Source: Microbacterium ureisolvens
GTDB taxonomy: Bacteria; Actinomycetota; Actinomycetes; Actinomycetales; Microbacteriaceae
NCBI RefSeq assembly: GCF_019511645.1
Contig: NZ_JAEUAX010000010.1
Coordinates: 1-64,000, forward strand
DNA: 64,000 nt
Direction of reading: 5' to 3'
Below the pieces are notes generated by a model that was given only the letters and a program-made list of their open reading frames with translations, searched no databases and was not told the origin of the DNA. Positions 7,789-16,669 of this stretch are shown piece by piece (position 1 is the stretch's first letter; every line of letters starts with the position of its first letter). The position numbers were made by a program, and so were the translations under genes.

Positions 7789-9360
7789 TCAGGACGACAC
7801 CGGCGGAGCCGCCCGCGCCGGCTCCGCCACCACGGCCTCGGCGGTCGCGGTGATCCGCCGCGCCATGCCGGCGAAGATGAACCCGTGGAACGGCAGCACG
7901 GCGAGCCAGTACAGGCGCCCCGCGAGCCCGCGCGGGAAGAACACGGCACGCTGGTCGTAACGCGATCCGCCGCTGTCGCCGTCGGGCGACGCCTGCAGCT
8001 CGAGCCACGCGAGACCCGGCACCTTCATCTCGGCGCGCAGGCGCAGCATCCGACCCGGTTCCAGCGCCTCGACACGCCAGAAGTCGAGCGCGTCGCCCAC
8101 CGCGAGACGGTCGCGGCTGCGGCGGCCCCTGGCGAGCCCGATGCCGCCGACGAGACGGTCCATCCACCCGCGCACTGCCCACAGCACCGGTGACGAATAC
8201 CACCCGTTCTCGCCGCCGATCCCCACGATGACGGCCCACAGAGCCGCGGGAGAGGCCGGGGTGTGCGCGGTGCGCACGTCGGTGAACACGACGCGTCCGG
8301 CCCAGTCGGGATCGTTCGGCAGCGGGTCGCTCGGCGCCCCGAGCACCTCGGCATCCTGCCAGCTCGTCTCGATCGCGTCGGCCTCGACGCGGCCGAGCGC
8401 CAGCCGCACGGCCATCCGATACGGCGTCAGGCCGCCTTCCGGCGGCGGGATCAGGTCGTCGACCGCGTGATCCTTGACGATGCACTCGTTCTGCAGCGAC
8501 TCCACGAGCGGACGCGCGATCGATCGAGGAATCGGCGTGACGAGATTGACCCAGTGGGAGGCGAGCCGCGGGGTGAGCACCGGCAGCGCCGCGATCGGCC
8601 GCTGTCGCAGGCCCGCCTCGACCGCGTACCCGTTCATCATCTGCCCGTAGCGCAGCACGTCGGGCCCCCCGATGTCGACGGCCGTGTTCACGTCGGCGGG
8701 CAGCCGCGCGGCGCCGAGCAGATAGTGCAGCACGTCCCGCACGGCGATCGGCTGGATGCGGTTGCGCACCCACTTCGGCGCCGGCATGTACGGCAGCACC
8801 TCGGTGAGGTGGCGCACCATCTCGAACGATGCCGACCCCGACCCGATCACGACGCCCGCCTGCAGCACGATCGTCGGCACGCCACTGGCCAGGAACGTCT
8901 CGCCGACCTCGACGCGCGATCTCAGGTGCGGCGACAGCGTCACCCCGTCGGGGTGCAGGCCCCCGAGATAGACGATGCGACCCACGGATGCTGCGGCCGC
9001 CGCACGCGCGACGGTCTGGGCGGCGCGGCGGTCGGCGTCGGCGAACGTCGTGCCGCCCGACATCGAGTGGACGAGGTAGTAGAGCACGTCCACATCGCGC
9101 ACCGCTGCGGCGACGGATGCCGCGTCGGTGGCGTCGCCGCCGACGATCTCGACCCGCTCGCCCCAGGGCAGCGCGGCCGCCCGCGCCGGATCGCGCGCCA
9201 GCACGCGCACCTGGTACCCCGCATTCAGCAGTCGCGGCACCAGGCGGCCGCCGATGTAGCCGGTCGCCCCCAGGACGAGGGCGCGCGGCGCGGAGGCGTC
9301 CGCACGGGGCTGCGCCTGCAGGGCCGGCTCGCGACCGGTCGGCGCCGAGACATCGTCCAC
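7789..9360 (-). CDS. SDR-family NAD(P)-binding protein with C-terminal DUF2867
   Basis: 523 residues in two parts. Residues about 26-320 form an atypical short-chain dehydrogenase/reductase (NmrA-like) with nucleotide-binding LVLGATGYIGGRL, YYLVHSMSGG and VVIGSGSASFEM. Residues about 340-510 match DUF2867 (DPDWAGRVVFTDV, FWRVEALEPGRMLRLRAEM, RYDQRAVFFPRGLAGRLYW), with a hydrophobic tail. Such two-domain proteins are common in actinobacteria; their substrate is unknown to me. The GTG start is supported by TAGTCT at 9367-9372 exactly 6 nt upstream, a leaderless arrangement. Monocistronic by position. Confidence 0.8.
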   Translation of the reverse strand: MDDVSAPTGREPALQAQPRADASAPRALVLGATGYIGGRLVPRLLNAGYQVRVLARDPARAAALPWGERVEIVGGDATDAASVAAAVRDVDVLYYLVHSMSGGTTFADADRRAAQTVARAAAAASVGRIVYLGGLHPDGVTLSPHLRSRVEVGETFLASGVPTIVLQAGVVIGSGSASFEMVRHLTEVLPYMPAPKWVRNRIQPIAVRDVLHYLLGAARLPADVNTAVDIGGPDVLRYGQMMNGYAVEAGLRQRPIAALPVLTPRLASHWVNLVTPIPRSIARPLVESLQNECIVKDHAVDDLIPPPEGGLTPYRMAVRLALGRVEADAIETSWQDAEVLGAPSDPLPNDPDWAGRVVFTDVRTAHTPASPAALWAVIVGIGGENGWYSSPVLWAVRGWMDRLVGGIGLARGRRSRDRLAVGDALDFWRVEALEPGRMLRLRAEMKVPGLAWLELQASPDGDSGGSRYDQRAVFFPRGLAGRLYWLAVLPFHGFIFAGMARRITATAEAVVAEPARAAPPVSS

Positions 9361-9366
9361 GTCCGC

Positions 9367-9372
9367 AGACTA
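9367..9372 (-). promoter_or_regulatory. leaderless -10 box for the SDR/DUF2867 gene
   Basis: TAGTCT on the reverse strand, followed by 6 nt and GTG. No Shine-Dalgarno sequence is present. Confidence 0.55.
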
Positions 9373-9528
9373 TGGGAGGGGTCGGACGACGGCACAGGGT
9401 TGACTTCCGGGCCGCGAAGCGTCAAGAGGCCGGCCCGAAGCAGCTCCCGAGCGCGCGTATCGGCCGTCGCGCCGCGATCCTGCCGGGTTCTGCGCCGACT
9501 GGGGCGCCGCATGCCGGCGGCCGTCGGG

Positions 9529-10140
9529 TCAGAGCCGCGTGGCGAAGACCTGTGTGCCCTCCGGCGACGGCAGCGGCGCGAATCCCACCCGCGGGTAGAA
9601 CGCGATGGCGCCGGTGTTCTCGGACGACGCCACGAGATGCAGACCCGGCACGCCCGCCTCGCGCAGGGCGTTCTCCAGCGTCTCGATGAGACGGCGGCCG
9701 AGCCCCTGCCCCTGGGTCTCGGGCAGCAGGTCGATGTGCAGGTGCGCGGGGTATTCGTCGCCGAACGGCTGCGCACCACCGCGGCGTGCGTAGGCGTAGC
9801 GCACGATGCCGTCCTGGCGCGAGGCGCTCACCGGCAGCGGATCGCCCTGCGGTCTGGGCCAGCGCTCGGCGAACCGCGGCCACCACTCGGTCTGGAACCA
9901 GTCCTCGAACGCGGCTGAGTCCGGCGCACCGACGACGTAGCCCACCACGCGGTCGTCGTCGGTCTCGACGACGAACGCGAACTCGGGGTGACGCGCGGCA
10001 TACGGGAGCACGAAGATCTCCGCCCAGAGATCGTCGTCGTCGAGCAGGCCGGTCGCGTCGGCGCCGGCGTCCGCCGTCTTGAGGCAGATCTCGGCGAGGG
10101 CGGGCTCATCACCCGGACGGAAGGGGCGGATTCGCATCAC
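9529..10140 (-). CDS. GNAT-family N-acetyltransferase
   Basis: 203 residues with the GNAT acetyl-CoA motif LPETQGQGLGRRLIETLENA (Q/RxxGxG/A) near residue 145 and a final ASSENTGAIAFYPRVGF. The long N-terminal half (FRPGDEPALAEICLKTADAG) and WFQTEWWPRFAERWP resemble the O-GlcNAcase-associated/NCOAT-type acetyltransferases found widely in actinobacteria. The acetyl acceptor is unknown. GTG at 10140 is preferred over the adjacent ATG at 10137 because TAGACT (10147-10152) sits exactly 6 nt before the GTG, which fits a leaderless transcript. Confidence 0.8.
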   Translation of the reverse strand: MMRIRPFRPGDEPALAEICLKTADAGADATGLLDDDDLWAEIFVLPYAARHPEFAFVVETDDDRVVGYVVGAPDSAAFEDWFQTEWWPRFAERWPRPQGDPLPVSASRQDGIVRYAYARRGGAQPFGDEYPAHLHIDLLPETQGQGLGRRLIETLENALREAGVPGLHLVASSENTGAIAFYPRVGFAPLPSPEGTQVFATRL

Positions 10141-10146
10141 CGGCCG

Positions 10147-10152
10147 AGTCTA
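10147..10152 (-). promoter_or_regulatory. leaderless -10 box for the GNAT gene
   Basis: TAGACT on the reverse strand, 6 nt before GTG 10140; it overlaps the 3' end of modC. Confidence 0.5.
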
Positions 10153-11250
10153 CGACTGCGCACCGACGGGGGCGTCCACGAACCGCACGTCGGCCGGGTC
10201 CACCCGGAGCGTGATCCGATCCCCGGGCGCCAGCCCCGCCGCACGCTCGGCGGCGACATCCACGGCGACGTCGGGGTCGGCGGTGCGCACACGCACACCC
10301 GCGGGCGTCTGCTCGAGCCGCACGATGCGCGCGGTCCACTCCCCCGCACCCCGCGGCGTCCCGTCGACGACCCGCACGTCGCTCGGACGGAACACGGCGG
10401 CGGACGGATGCCGCGTCCCCTGCGGCACCGGAAGCACGAGGCTCGCTGCGCGCCACGCGTGGGCATCCGCCCGCCCTTCCACCCGGTTCAGACCCGCGAC
10501 CGCCGCGGCGAACCGGGTGGCCGGGAACGCGAGCACCTCCCGCACGGGACCCGACTGCGTGACACGGCCGTCCTCGAGCACCGCGAGGCGGCTGGCCAGC
10601 GCAACGGCGTCGACCGCGTCGTGGGTCGCGACGACCGCGGTGGTGCCAGTGGCCGCGAGCTGCTGGTGCAGGAGCGCGCGCACGTCGCCGGCCGTCTCTG
10701 TGTCGAGGGACGTCAGCGGCTCGTCGAGCAGGATCGCGGCGGGCGTGGTCGCGAGCGCACGCGCGAGCGCGACTCTCTGCTGCTGGCCCCCCGACAGGTG
10801 CGCCGGCCGGCGCCCACCCATGCCCTCGAGTCCGACGCGACGCAGCCACTGGGCGGCTCCGTCTGCGGCGGCGGCCTTCGCTGCTCCGTGCACGCGGAGC
10901 CCGAACGCCACGTTGTCGAGCGCGCTGAGGTGCGGGAACAGGCGCGGGTCCTGCCCGAGGAGCACCACCCCGCGCGACGCGGGGGGCGTGCGACGAGCCG
11001 GAGACACATCCAGCGCGCGCCCGTTCAGCCGCACGTGCCCCTCGTCGAACCCGGTCAGCCCGGCGAGCACCCCGAGCAGCGTCGACTTGCCGGCCCCGCT
11101 CGGTCCCATCAGTGCGACGACCGTCCCCGCGGGAACCTGCAGCACCGCGTCGAGGGCGAACCCGCCGCGTCGCACCACCACGCGGGCGTCGAGGCCCGCT
11201 GCGGCGCCGGATTCGGCATCCGTCCGCCCTTGCGACACCGCCGAGCTCAT
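10150..11250 (-). CDS. modC: molybdate ABC transporter ATP-binding protein
   Basis: 366 residues. ATPase domain first (Walker A GPSGAGKST, signature LSGGQQQRVALARAL, Walker B ILLDEPLTSLD, ATHD switch), followed from about residue 245 by a TOBE/MOP-type regulatory domain (FRPSDVRVVD ... RITLRVDPADVRFVD) as in ModC/CysA relatives. It energises molybdate uptake through ModB with ModA as receptor. The ATG overlaps modB by 4 nt. Last gene of the four-gene mod operon. Confidence 0.93.
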   Translation of the reverse strand: MSSAVSQGRTDAESGAAAGLDARVVVRRGGFALDAVLQVPAGTVVALMGPSGAGKSTLLGVLAGLTGFDEGHVRLNGRALDVSPARRTPPASRGVVLLGQDPRLFPHLSALDNVAFGLRVHGAAKAAAADGAAQWLRRVGLEGMGGRRPAHLSGGQQQRVALARALATTPAAILLDEPLTSLDTETAGDVRALLHQQLAATGTTAVVATHDAVDAVALASRLAVLEDGRVTQSGPVREVLAFPATRFAAAVAGLNRVEGRADAHAWRAASLVLPVPQGTRHPSAAVFRPSDVRVVDGTPRGAGEWTARIVRLEQTPAGVRVRTADPDVAVDVAAERAAGLAPGDRITLRVDPADVRFVDAPVGAQS

Positions 11251-12077
11251 CGCGGCGCCTCGGCCCGCCACGCGCGCACGAGCAGCAGCACTCCGACGGC
11301 GGTCACGAGCAGCAGCAGCGACAGCGCGACCGCCGTGCCCTGCGAGACGCCGGCGCCGTTGAACGCCGTGTAGATCGCGAGCGGCATGGTCTGCGTCACG
11401 CCCGGCGCGTTGCCCGCGAACAGTGCGGTCGCCCCGAACTCGCCGATGGCGCGGGCGAAGCAGAGCACGATGCCGGCGACGAGTCCCGGGGCGGCGAGCG
11501 GGAGTGTGACGCGGGCGAGGATCGTCCAGCGCCCCGCGCCGAGCCCCGCCGCCGCCTGTTCGAAACCGACGCCGGTCGCGCGCAGCGCGCCCTCGAGTGC
11601 GAGCACGAGGAACGGCAGCGCGACGAAGGTCTGCGCCATCACGACGGCGCTCGTCGTGAACGGGATGCGGATGCCCCACTCCGCGAGGATGCCGCCCAGC
11701 CAGCTCGTCCGGCCGAAGAGGAACAGCATCGCCACACCGCCGACCATGGGCGGCAGCACGAGCGGCACCGTGACCACGGCCCGCAGCACGGCGGCCGTCC
11801 GCACGGTGCTGCGCGCGATGAGGAGCGCCAGCGGCACCCCGAGCACGACGCACACCGCCGTGGCCGCCGCGCCGGTCGCGAGCGAGAGGCCCAGCGCCGA
11901 CAGCGCCTCCGGTGAGGTGACGTCGGTCCACAGCGTCCCCCACTCCACCCGCAGGACGAGCGCACCGAGCGGCAGCACGAGCAGCGCGAGCCCGATCAGC
12001 GCGGGCACGGCGAGCACGCGCGGCACGAACCCCGCGCGCTCTTCGCGTGCGGGCACGCGTGCCGCTGTGGTGGTCAC
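11247..12077 (-). CDS. modB: molybdate ABC transporter permease
   Basis: 276 residues, about six membrane helices, with the EAA-type loop GLGAGRWTILARVTLPLAAPGL and the ARAIGEFGATALFAGN stretch characteristic of ModB. Forms the channel in the inner membrane with ModC. It overlaps modC and modA by a few nucleotides at both ends (GTGA/ATGA type), so translation is coupled. It is the only permease of the operon, consistent with a homodimeric channel. Confidence 0.95.
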   Translation of the reverse strand: MTTTAARVPAREERAGFVPRVLAVPALIGLALLVLPLGALVLRVEWGTLWTDVTSPEALSALGLSLATGAAATAVCVVLGVPLALLIARSTVRTAAVLRAVVTVPLVLPPMVGGVAMLFLFGRTSWLGGILAEWGIRIPFTTSAVVMAQTFVALPFLVLALEGALRATGVGFEQAAAGLGAGRWTILARVTLPLAAPGLVAGIVLCFARAIGEFGATALFAGNAPGVTQTMPLAIYTAFNGAGVSQGTAVALSLLLLVTAVGVLLLVRAWRAEAPR

Positions 12078-12910
12078 GGCGCCCCGAAGCCCATGGCCGC
12101 CAGAACCTTCTGCCCTTCGTCGCCGAGCACGAACGCGACGAACGCGTCGGCGACCTCGGCACCCGCCCCATCAGACAGGGCCACGATCGGGTAGCGGTTC
12201 ACGACGTCCTCGGCACCGTCGACCTCGATCGTGTCGACATCGTCCCTGGTCGCCGCGTCCGTCACGTAGACGAGTCCCGCGTCCGCTTCGCCGGCCGCCA
12301 CCTTCGTGAGCACCGCCGTCACGTTCTGCTCGTAGCTGTCGACGCTCGCGGTGACCCCCGCGTTCGACAGCAGTGTCGCCGACGCCGCGCCGCACGGCAC
12401 CTCGGCGGCGCACAGCACCACGGTGAGGTCGGTCTTCGCGAGGTCGGCGAGCGTCTCGACGCCGCCGGGATCGCCCGCGGGCACCACGAGCACGAGCGTG
12501 TTGGTGGCGAACAGCTGCGGGTCGGTGGCGAGGCCTTCGCCGACGACCTTCTGCATGTTCTCCTCGTCGGCCGACGCGAACACGTCGACGGGGGCCCCTT
12601 CGATGATCTGGGTCGCGAGCGTCGACGAGCCGTCGTACGTGATCGGGTGGACCGCGACGGACGGATGCTGCGCCTCGAACTCCGTCGCCAGCTCATCGAA
12701 CGCCGCCTTCAGCGACGCCGCCGCGTACACCGTGAGGCCTCCGGCGAGCTCTGGCCCTGCCGACGTCGCCGGAGCGGGCGTCGCGGCCGGAGCCCGGTCT
12801 GCCCCGGTCGCGCAGCCGGTGACCAGCAGGGCCACGGAGGCCAGGACCACGGCGGTACGCGGGAGCCGGGAGCGCGGCACGTCAGGCTTTCGGGGTTTCG
12901 ACGATGACAT
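12074..12910 (-). CDS. modA: molybdate-binding lipoprotein ModA
   Basis: 278 residues. Lipoprotein signal with lipobox LVTGC (Cys near residue 32), then the ModA fold: GLTVYAAASLKAAFDELA, DVFASADEENM, LVLVVPAGDPGG, GEADAGLVYVTDA. Anchored outside the membrane by lipid, it captures molybdate or tungstate for ModBC. Its start lies inside the end of the HTH-TOBE gene (29-nt overlap) and its stop overlaps modB. Confidence 0.95.
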   Translation of the reverse strand: MSSSKPRKPDVPRSRLPRTAVVLASVALLVTGCATGADRAPAATPAPATSAGPELAGGLTVYAAASLKAAFDELATEFEAQHPSVAVHPITYDGSSTLATQIIEGAPVDVFASADEENMQKVVGEGLATDPQLFATNTLVLVVPAGDPGGVETLADLAKTDLTVVLCAAEVPCGAASATLLSNAGVTASVDSYEQNVTAVLTKVAAGEADAGLVYVTDAATRDDVDTIEVDGAEDVVNRYPIVALSDGAGAEVADAFVAFVLGDEGQKVLAAMGFGAP

Positions 12911-13274
12911 TCGTGGCCTTCACCACGGCGACGGCGAGGGAGCCCGGCTCGAGGCCGAGGTCGCGCACCGCCTCGCTCGACATGAGCGAGACCACGCGGT
13001 GCGGTCCGGACTGGATGTCGACCTGCGCCATGATGCCGTCGACCTGCACGCGCGTGACGAGCCCGACGAACCGGTTGCGGGCGCTCGACAGTACGTCGGC
13101 GGGATCCTTCGGCGTCGCGGCCAGTTCCACCGCGTGCGCGGCGAGCGCGTCCCCGGGGATCTCTATCGGCGACGCCCCGGTGGTCGGCAGCGCGCCGGCG
13201 TCGACCCACCGCCGGACGGTGTCGTCGCTCACCCCGAGCAGGCGCGCGGCCTCCGAGATCTTGTAGCCGGCCAT
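12882..13274 (-). CDS. HTH (MerR/excisionase-like) plus TOBE molybdenum-binding regulator
   Basis: 130 residues. N-terminal helix-turn-helix MAGYKISEAARLLGVSDDTVRRWVD, then from about residue 65 one TOBE/Mop domain (RNRFVGLVTRVQVDGIMAQ ... ELGLEPGS-like) of the kind that binds molybdate in ModE and molbindins. It heads the modABC operon and is probably its molybdate-sensing regulator; this is inference from domains and position. Start: TAGCGT at 13281-13286 lies 6 nt before the ATG, so translation is leaderless. A palindrome at 13309-13323 is a candidate operator. Confidence 0.85.
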   Translation of the reverse strand: MAGYKISEAARLLGVSDDTVRRWVDAGALPTTGASPIEIPGDALAAHAVELAATPKDPADVLSSARNRFVGLVTRVQVDGIMAQVDIQSGPHRVVSLMSSEAVRDLGLEPGSLAVAVVKATNVIVETPKA

Positions 13275-13280
13275 ATCGGT

Positions 13281-13286
13281 ACGCTA
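13281..13286 (-). promoter_or_regulatory. leaderless -10 box of the mod operon
   Basis: TAGCGT on the reverse strand, then 6 nt, then the ATG of the HTH-TOBE gene. Confidence 0.6.
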
Positions 13287-13323
13287 TCACCGCATCTGAG
13301 GATGATTCCGGTGATCATCACCG
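13286..13323. promoter_or_regulatory. palindrome and half-site upstream of mod operon
   Basis: CGGTGATCATCACCG at 13309-13323 is a perfect 15-bp palindrome; a further half-site ATCACCG begins at 13286, overlapping the -10 box. The two direct ATCACCG copies are 31 bp apart, close to three helical turns, which suits cooperative binding by a dimeric regulator, perhaps the HTH-TOBE protein itself. Confidence 0.55.
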
Positions 13324-13409
13324 CAGTAGCGGATACCTCGCACGCGATGCTGCTCGCCGACCGGGCGCGGAGCACAGTGGTGCCGGTGGCTTCCCGCCGT
13401 GCACAGAGG

Positions 13410-13640
13410 TCAGGAACGCTCCTCCAGGTCGGAGTCCTCGTCCGAGATCTCGTCGCGGCGCGGGCCCACGACGTCGCTGGTGAAGGTGTGCTCCCGTTCG
13501 ACGTCCCTGATGACGTCCGTCTTGAGGTCGCTCGCGGGGTTGGTGTCGTCGGGGTTCAGACGGGGGATCACTCCCCCGTCATCGCCGGCTGCCGCCGTGC
13601 TCTCGGCGTTCGTGGTCGGCTCGTCGCGGTGACCGCTCAT
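13410..13640 (-). CDS. small acidic hypothetical protein
   Basis: 76 residues, strongly acidic and hydrophilic (MSGHRDEPTTNAESTAAAG ... DVVGPRRDEISDEDSDLEERS), no membrane segment or recognised domain; probably disordered. The ATG at 13640 has GGGAG about 7 nt upstream, which favours it over the longer frame starting at 13757. It stands alone between the mod operon and moeZ. Homologues of this type occur in Microbacterium to my recollection, but the function is unknown. Confidence 0.65.
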   Translation of the reverse strand: MSGHRDEPTTNAESTAAAGDDGGVIPRLNPDDTNPASDLKTDVIRDVEREHTFTSDVVGPRRDEISDEDSDLEERS

Positions 13641-13785
13641 GTGATGCTCCCGTCGTCTGTTCGGGAACGATATTCCGCGCGAGTGCGAAGTGGGAGGGCA
13701 CTTGACAACAGCCGGAACGGGGGCCACCCGCCGATGGACCGCTCGGAGCTGCCGCATGAACGGCCTGCACGCACACGGGCGCGGC

Positions 13786-13791
13786 TAGCCT
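13786..13791 (+). promoter_or_regulatory. leaderless -10 box of the moeZ operon
   Basis: TAGCCT followed by GAGGGC and the ATG at 13798: 6-nt spacing. Confidence 0.6.
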
Positions 13792-13797
13792 GAGGGC

Positions 13798-14940
13798 ATG
13801 GCTTTTCCCCCGCTCGTCGAACCGGTCGCCGAGCTGACCGACGCCGAACGCACGCGCACCGCCCGCCACCGGGTGCTCGCGGGCTTCGGCGAGATCGCCC
13901 AGCGCCGTCTCGCCGCCGCGCACGTCGCCGTCGTGGGGGCGGGCGGCCTCGGCTCTCCTGTCGTGGTCGCACTCGCTGCCGCGGGGGTCGGCACCCTCAC
14001 CGTCATCGACGACGACCGGGTCGAGGCATCCAATCTCCAGCGGCAGGTCATGCACCGCGTGAGCGATGTGGGGGCGCCCAAGGTCGACTCGGCGGTGCGC
14101 ATCGCCGCCGACCTCTCGCCGACGACGGTGGTGCGACCGGTGCGGGCGCTGCTCACTCCCGAAAACGCCGCGGCTCTCCTCGCCGGCGCGCACGTCGTGG
14201 TCGACGGCACCGACACGTTCGAGACCCGCGAGGCCGTCGCCGCCGCGTGCGACCGGCTCGGCGTACCGCTCGTGTGGGGTGTCGTGCAGGAGTTCCACGC
14301 GCAGGCCACGGTCTTCTGGTCGGCGCCGCCCGCCGGCGCGACGCCCGTGCGGCTCGCGGACCTGTATCCGCCGGAGGCAGGACGTGAGGCGCCGTCGTGC
14401 GCTCAGGTGGGGGTGCTCGGGGCGCTGTGCCTGCAGGTCGGGTCGATTCTGGCGACCGAGGCCGTGAAGCTCATCACCGGTGTGGGCGAACCGCTGCTCG
14501 GACGGGTGCTCGTGGTCGACGCGCTGCGGGGGCGGACAGATGAGCTTCCTCTGCGTCCGGCGACGGACCGCGCGACGGATGCGACGCACCCTGCGCCTGT
14601 GGACGTGCCCACGGCACCCCGGCTTGGACAGACGCCCGCGATCCCGCAGCTTTCCGCCGCCGAAGCTCTGGCCGCGCAGCGCGCGGGAAGCGTGCTCCTC
14701 GACGTGCGTGAGCCCTTCGAGACCGAGCGGGGCGTGATCCCGGGCTCGGTGCTGCTGCCGCTGGGCGAGGTGCTCGCCGATCCGTCGCGGGTCGAGGCCC
14801 GCACGGTGGTCGTCGTATGTCAGGTGGGTATGCGCGCGCAGCGCGCGGCGGTGGCTCTGCGCGGCGCCGGGGTCGAGGCATCCGTCCTCGCCGGGGGCAT
14901 CGACGCGTGGAACCGCGACATCAGGACGGTGCACGCGTGA
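13798..14940 (+). CDS. moeZ: MoeB/ThiF-type adenylyltransferase with C-terminal rhodanese domain
   Basis: 380 residues. N-terminal E1-like domain with nucleotide motif VVGAGGLGSPVVVALAAAGV, the RQVMHR and VDGTDTFETR segments, and SCAQVGVLG around the conserved catalytic Cys; the two CxxC zinc pairs of MoeB are not evident. Residues about 285-380 are a rhodanese domain with active-site loop CQVGMRA. It activates the C-terminal glycine of MoaD and supplies sulfur to it, as MoeZ does in actinobacteria. First gene of a six-gene overlapping operon. Confidence 0.88.
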   Translation: MAFPPLVEPVAELTDAERTRTARHRVLAGFGEIAQRRLAAAHVAVVGAGGLGSPVVVALAAAGVGTLTVIDDDRVEASNLQRQVMHRVSDVGAPKVDSAVRIAADLSPTTVVRPVRALLTPENAAALLAGAHVVVDGTDTFETREAVAAACDRLGVPLVWGVVQEFHAQATVFWSAPPAGATPVRLADLYPPEAGREAPSCAQVGVLGALCLQVGSILATEAVKLITGVGEPLLGRVLVVDALRGRTDELPLRPATDRATDATHPAPVDVPTAPRLGQTPAIPQLSAAEALAAQRAGSVLLDVREPFETERGVIPGSVLLPLGEVLADPSRVEARTVVVVCQVGMRAQRAAVALRGAGVEASVLAGGIDAWNRDIRTVHA

Positions 14941-16181
14941 GCGGACTGCGTACGGTCGAGGAGCACCTCGCCGACGTGCTGGCCGACGCCGCGCCGCTGT
15001 CCGGCGAACGGGTGCCTCTCGCCGATGCCCACGGCCGCACGCTGAGCGAACCCGTGCAGGCGGCCGTCGACATCCCCGTCTTCGACAACTCCGCGATGGA
15101 CGGCTTCGCGGTGCGCTACGCGGACGTGGCCGATGCCACCCCCGACACCCCTGCGACGCTGCGGGTCGTCGCCGACCTCCCCGCCGGCACTGCCGCCGAC
15201 CCCCGCCTCGCGCCCCGTGACACCGCGCGCATCATGACGGGGTCACCGGTGCCCTCCGACGCGGACGCCATCGTGCCGTTCGAAGACACGGCCGGCGGTC
15301 TCGCCGACTCGCTCGGGTCGATCTCGGTCCTGCGCGCGCCGCGCGCCCTCGGCGCGCACATCCGGCGCGCCGGCGAGGACGCCCGTGCCGGAGAGGAGGT
15401 GCTGCCCGCCGGCATCGTGCTCGGTGCTCTCCAGGTCGCGGCGGTCGCGGCATCCGGCGTCGCGGACGTCGTGGTATCGCGGCGCCCGCGCGTGGCCGTC
15501 GTCTCGACGGGCAGCGAACTGGTCGAGCCCGGCGCGCCGCTGCGCAGGGGCCAGATCCCCGAGTCGAACAGCGTGCTGCTGGCGGCCCTGGCCGCCGACG
15601 CGGGCGCGGAGGTGGTGCGCCGCGCGAGCGTTCCCGACGAGCCCGGCGAGCTCGACACCCTCTTGGCCGAGGTCACCGATCCGCGGTCGCCGCGATGCGC
15701 CGATGTGGTCGTGTTCTCGGGCGGCGTGAGCGCAGGTGCCTACGAGGTCGTCAAGACGACACTCGCCGGCACGATGACGTTCTCCAAGATCGCGATGCAG
15801 CCGGGCAAGCCGCAGGGTCTCGGCCGCCTTCCCTCGGGCACGCTGCTGTTCGGTCTGCCCGGCAACCCCGTCAGCGCCGCGGTGTCGTTCGAGGTGTTCG
15901 TGCGCCCGGCGCTGCTGCGCATGCAGGGGCGTCAGGCGCTGGATCGCCCCGTGCTCACGCTGCGCGCTGCGTCCGGCTGGCGCACGCCTCCCGGCCGGCG
16001 CCAGTATCTTCCGGTCACCATCGACCGCGCCGACCCGCGGGGGTGGCGAGTGATCCCTGCGACCACCGGCGGATCGCACCTCGCCGGCGGATTGGGTAGG
16101 GCCGAGGCGTACGCAGTGGTGCCGGCGGAGGTCGACGCCGTCGCGGCCGGTGATCTCGTCGATGTCATGCTGATCTCATGA
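14937..16181 (+). CDS. moeA: molybdopterin molybdotransferase MoeA
   Basis: 414 residues. Inserts molybdenum into adenylylated molybdopterin. Recognisable blocks: [20 protein letters not shown] near the N-terminus, [49 protein letters not shown] and [19 protein letters not shown], with a C-terminal domain IV. The GTG start overlaps the moeZ stop (GTGA) and the stop overlaps the moaC ATG, so stoichiometry with its neighbours is probably maintained by coupled translation. Confidence 0.95.
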   Translation: MSGLRTVEEHLADVLADAAPLSGERVPLADAHGRTLSEPVQAAVDIPVFDNSAMDGFAVRYADVADATPDTPATLRVVADLPAGTAADPRLAPRDTARIMTGSPVPSDADAIVPFEDTAGGLADSLGSISVLRAPRALGAHIRRAGEDARAGEEVLPAGIVLGALQVAAVAASGVADVVVSRRPRVAVVSTGSELVEPGAPLRRGQIPESNSVLLAALAADAGAEVVRRASVPDEPGELDTLLAEVTDPRSPRCADVVVFSGGVSAGAYEVVKTTLAGTMTFSKIAMQPGKPQGLGRLPSGTLLFGLPGNPVSAAVSFEVFVRPALLRMQGRQALDRPVLTLRAASGWRTPPGRRQYLPVTIDRADPRGWRVIPATTGGSHLAGGLGRAEAYAVVPAEVDAVAAGDLVDVMLIS

Positions 16182-16669
16182 GCACCGAGCAGCCGACGTT
16201 CACTCACCTCGACGACGCGGGCAATGCCCGCATGGTCGATGTGACCCTCAAGCAGCCCACGGTCCGCTCCGCCACGGCACGCGGGTTCGTGCGCTGCGCG
16301 CCAGACGTCGTGGCGGCGCTGCGCGACGGCTCGGTGCCGAAGGGTGACGTGCTCGCCGTCGCCCGCATCTCGGGCATCCAGGCCGCCAAGCGCACACCCG
16401 AGCTGCTGCCCCTCGCCCACGTGATCGGTGTGCACGGCGCCACCGTCGACCTAGCCATCGACGACGACGGCGTGCGCATCGAGGCGACGGTCCGCACGGC
16501 CGACCGCACCGGTGTCGAGATGGAAGCTCTCACCGCGGTCTCGGTCGCCGCCCTCGCTGTCGTCGACATGGTGAAGGGCCTCGACAAGGGCACCTCGATC
16601 GAGAACGTGCGGATCGTGACCAAGACCGGTGGCAAGAGCGGCGACTGGCACCGCCCGGGCGAGGCATGA
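16178..16669 (+). CDS. moaC: cyclic pyranopterin monophosphate synthase MoaC
   Basis: 163 residues. Converts the MoaA product to cyclic pyranopterin monophosphate. Conserved MoaC segments are present: [60 protein letters not shown] and [11 protein letters not shown] at the C-terminus. The overlap with moeA (ATGA) and with mobA keeps the reading chain unbroken. Partner MoaA is about 16 kb away at the window edge. Confidence 0.96.
   Translation: MSTEQPTFTHLDDAGNARMVDVTLKQPTVRSATARGFVRCAPDVVAALRDGSVPKGDVLAVARISGIQAAKRTPELLPLAHVIGVHGATVDLAIDDDGVRIEATVRTADRTGVEMEALTAVSVAALAVVDMVKGLDKGTSIENVRIVTKTGGKSGDWHRPGEA

Noticed and set aside
13324-13409. Molybdenum cofactor riboswitch
   Set aside because: The mod operon appears leaderless, so there is no 5' leader to fold; no aptamer-like helices seen.
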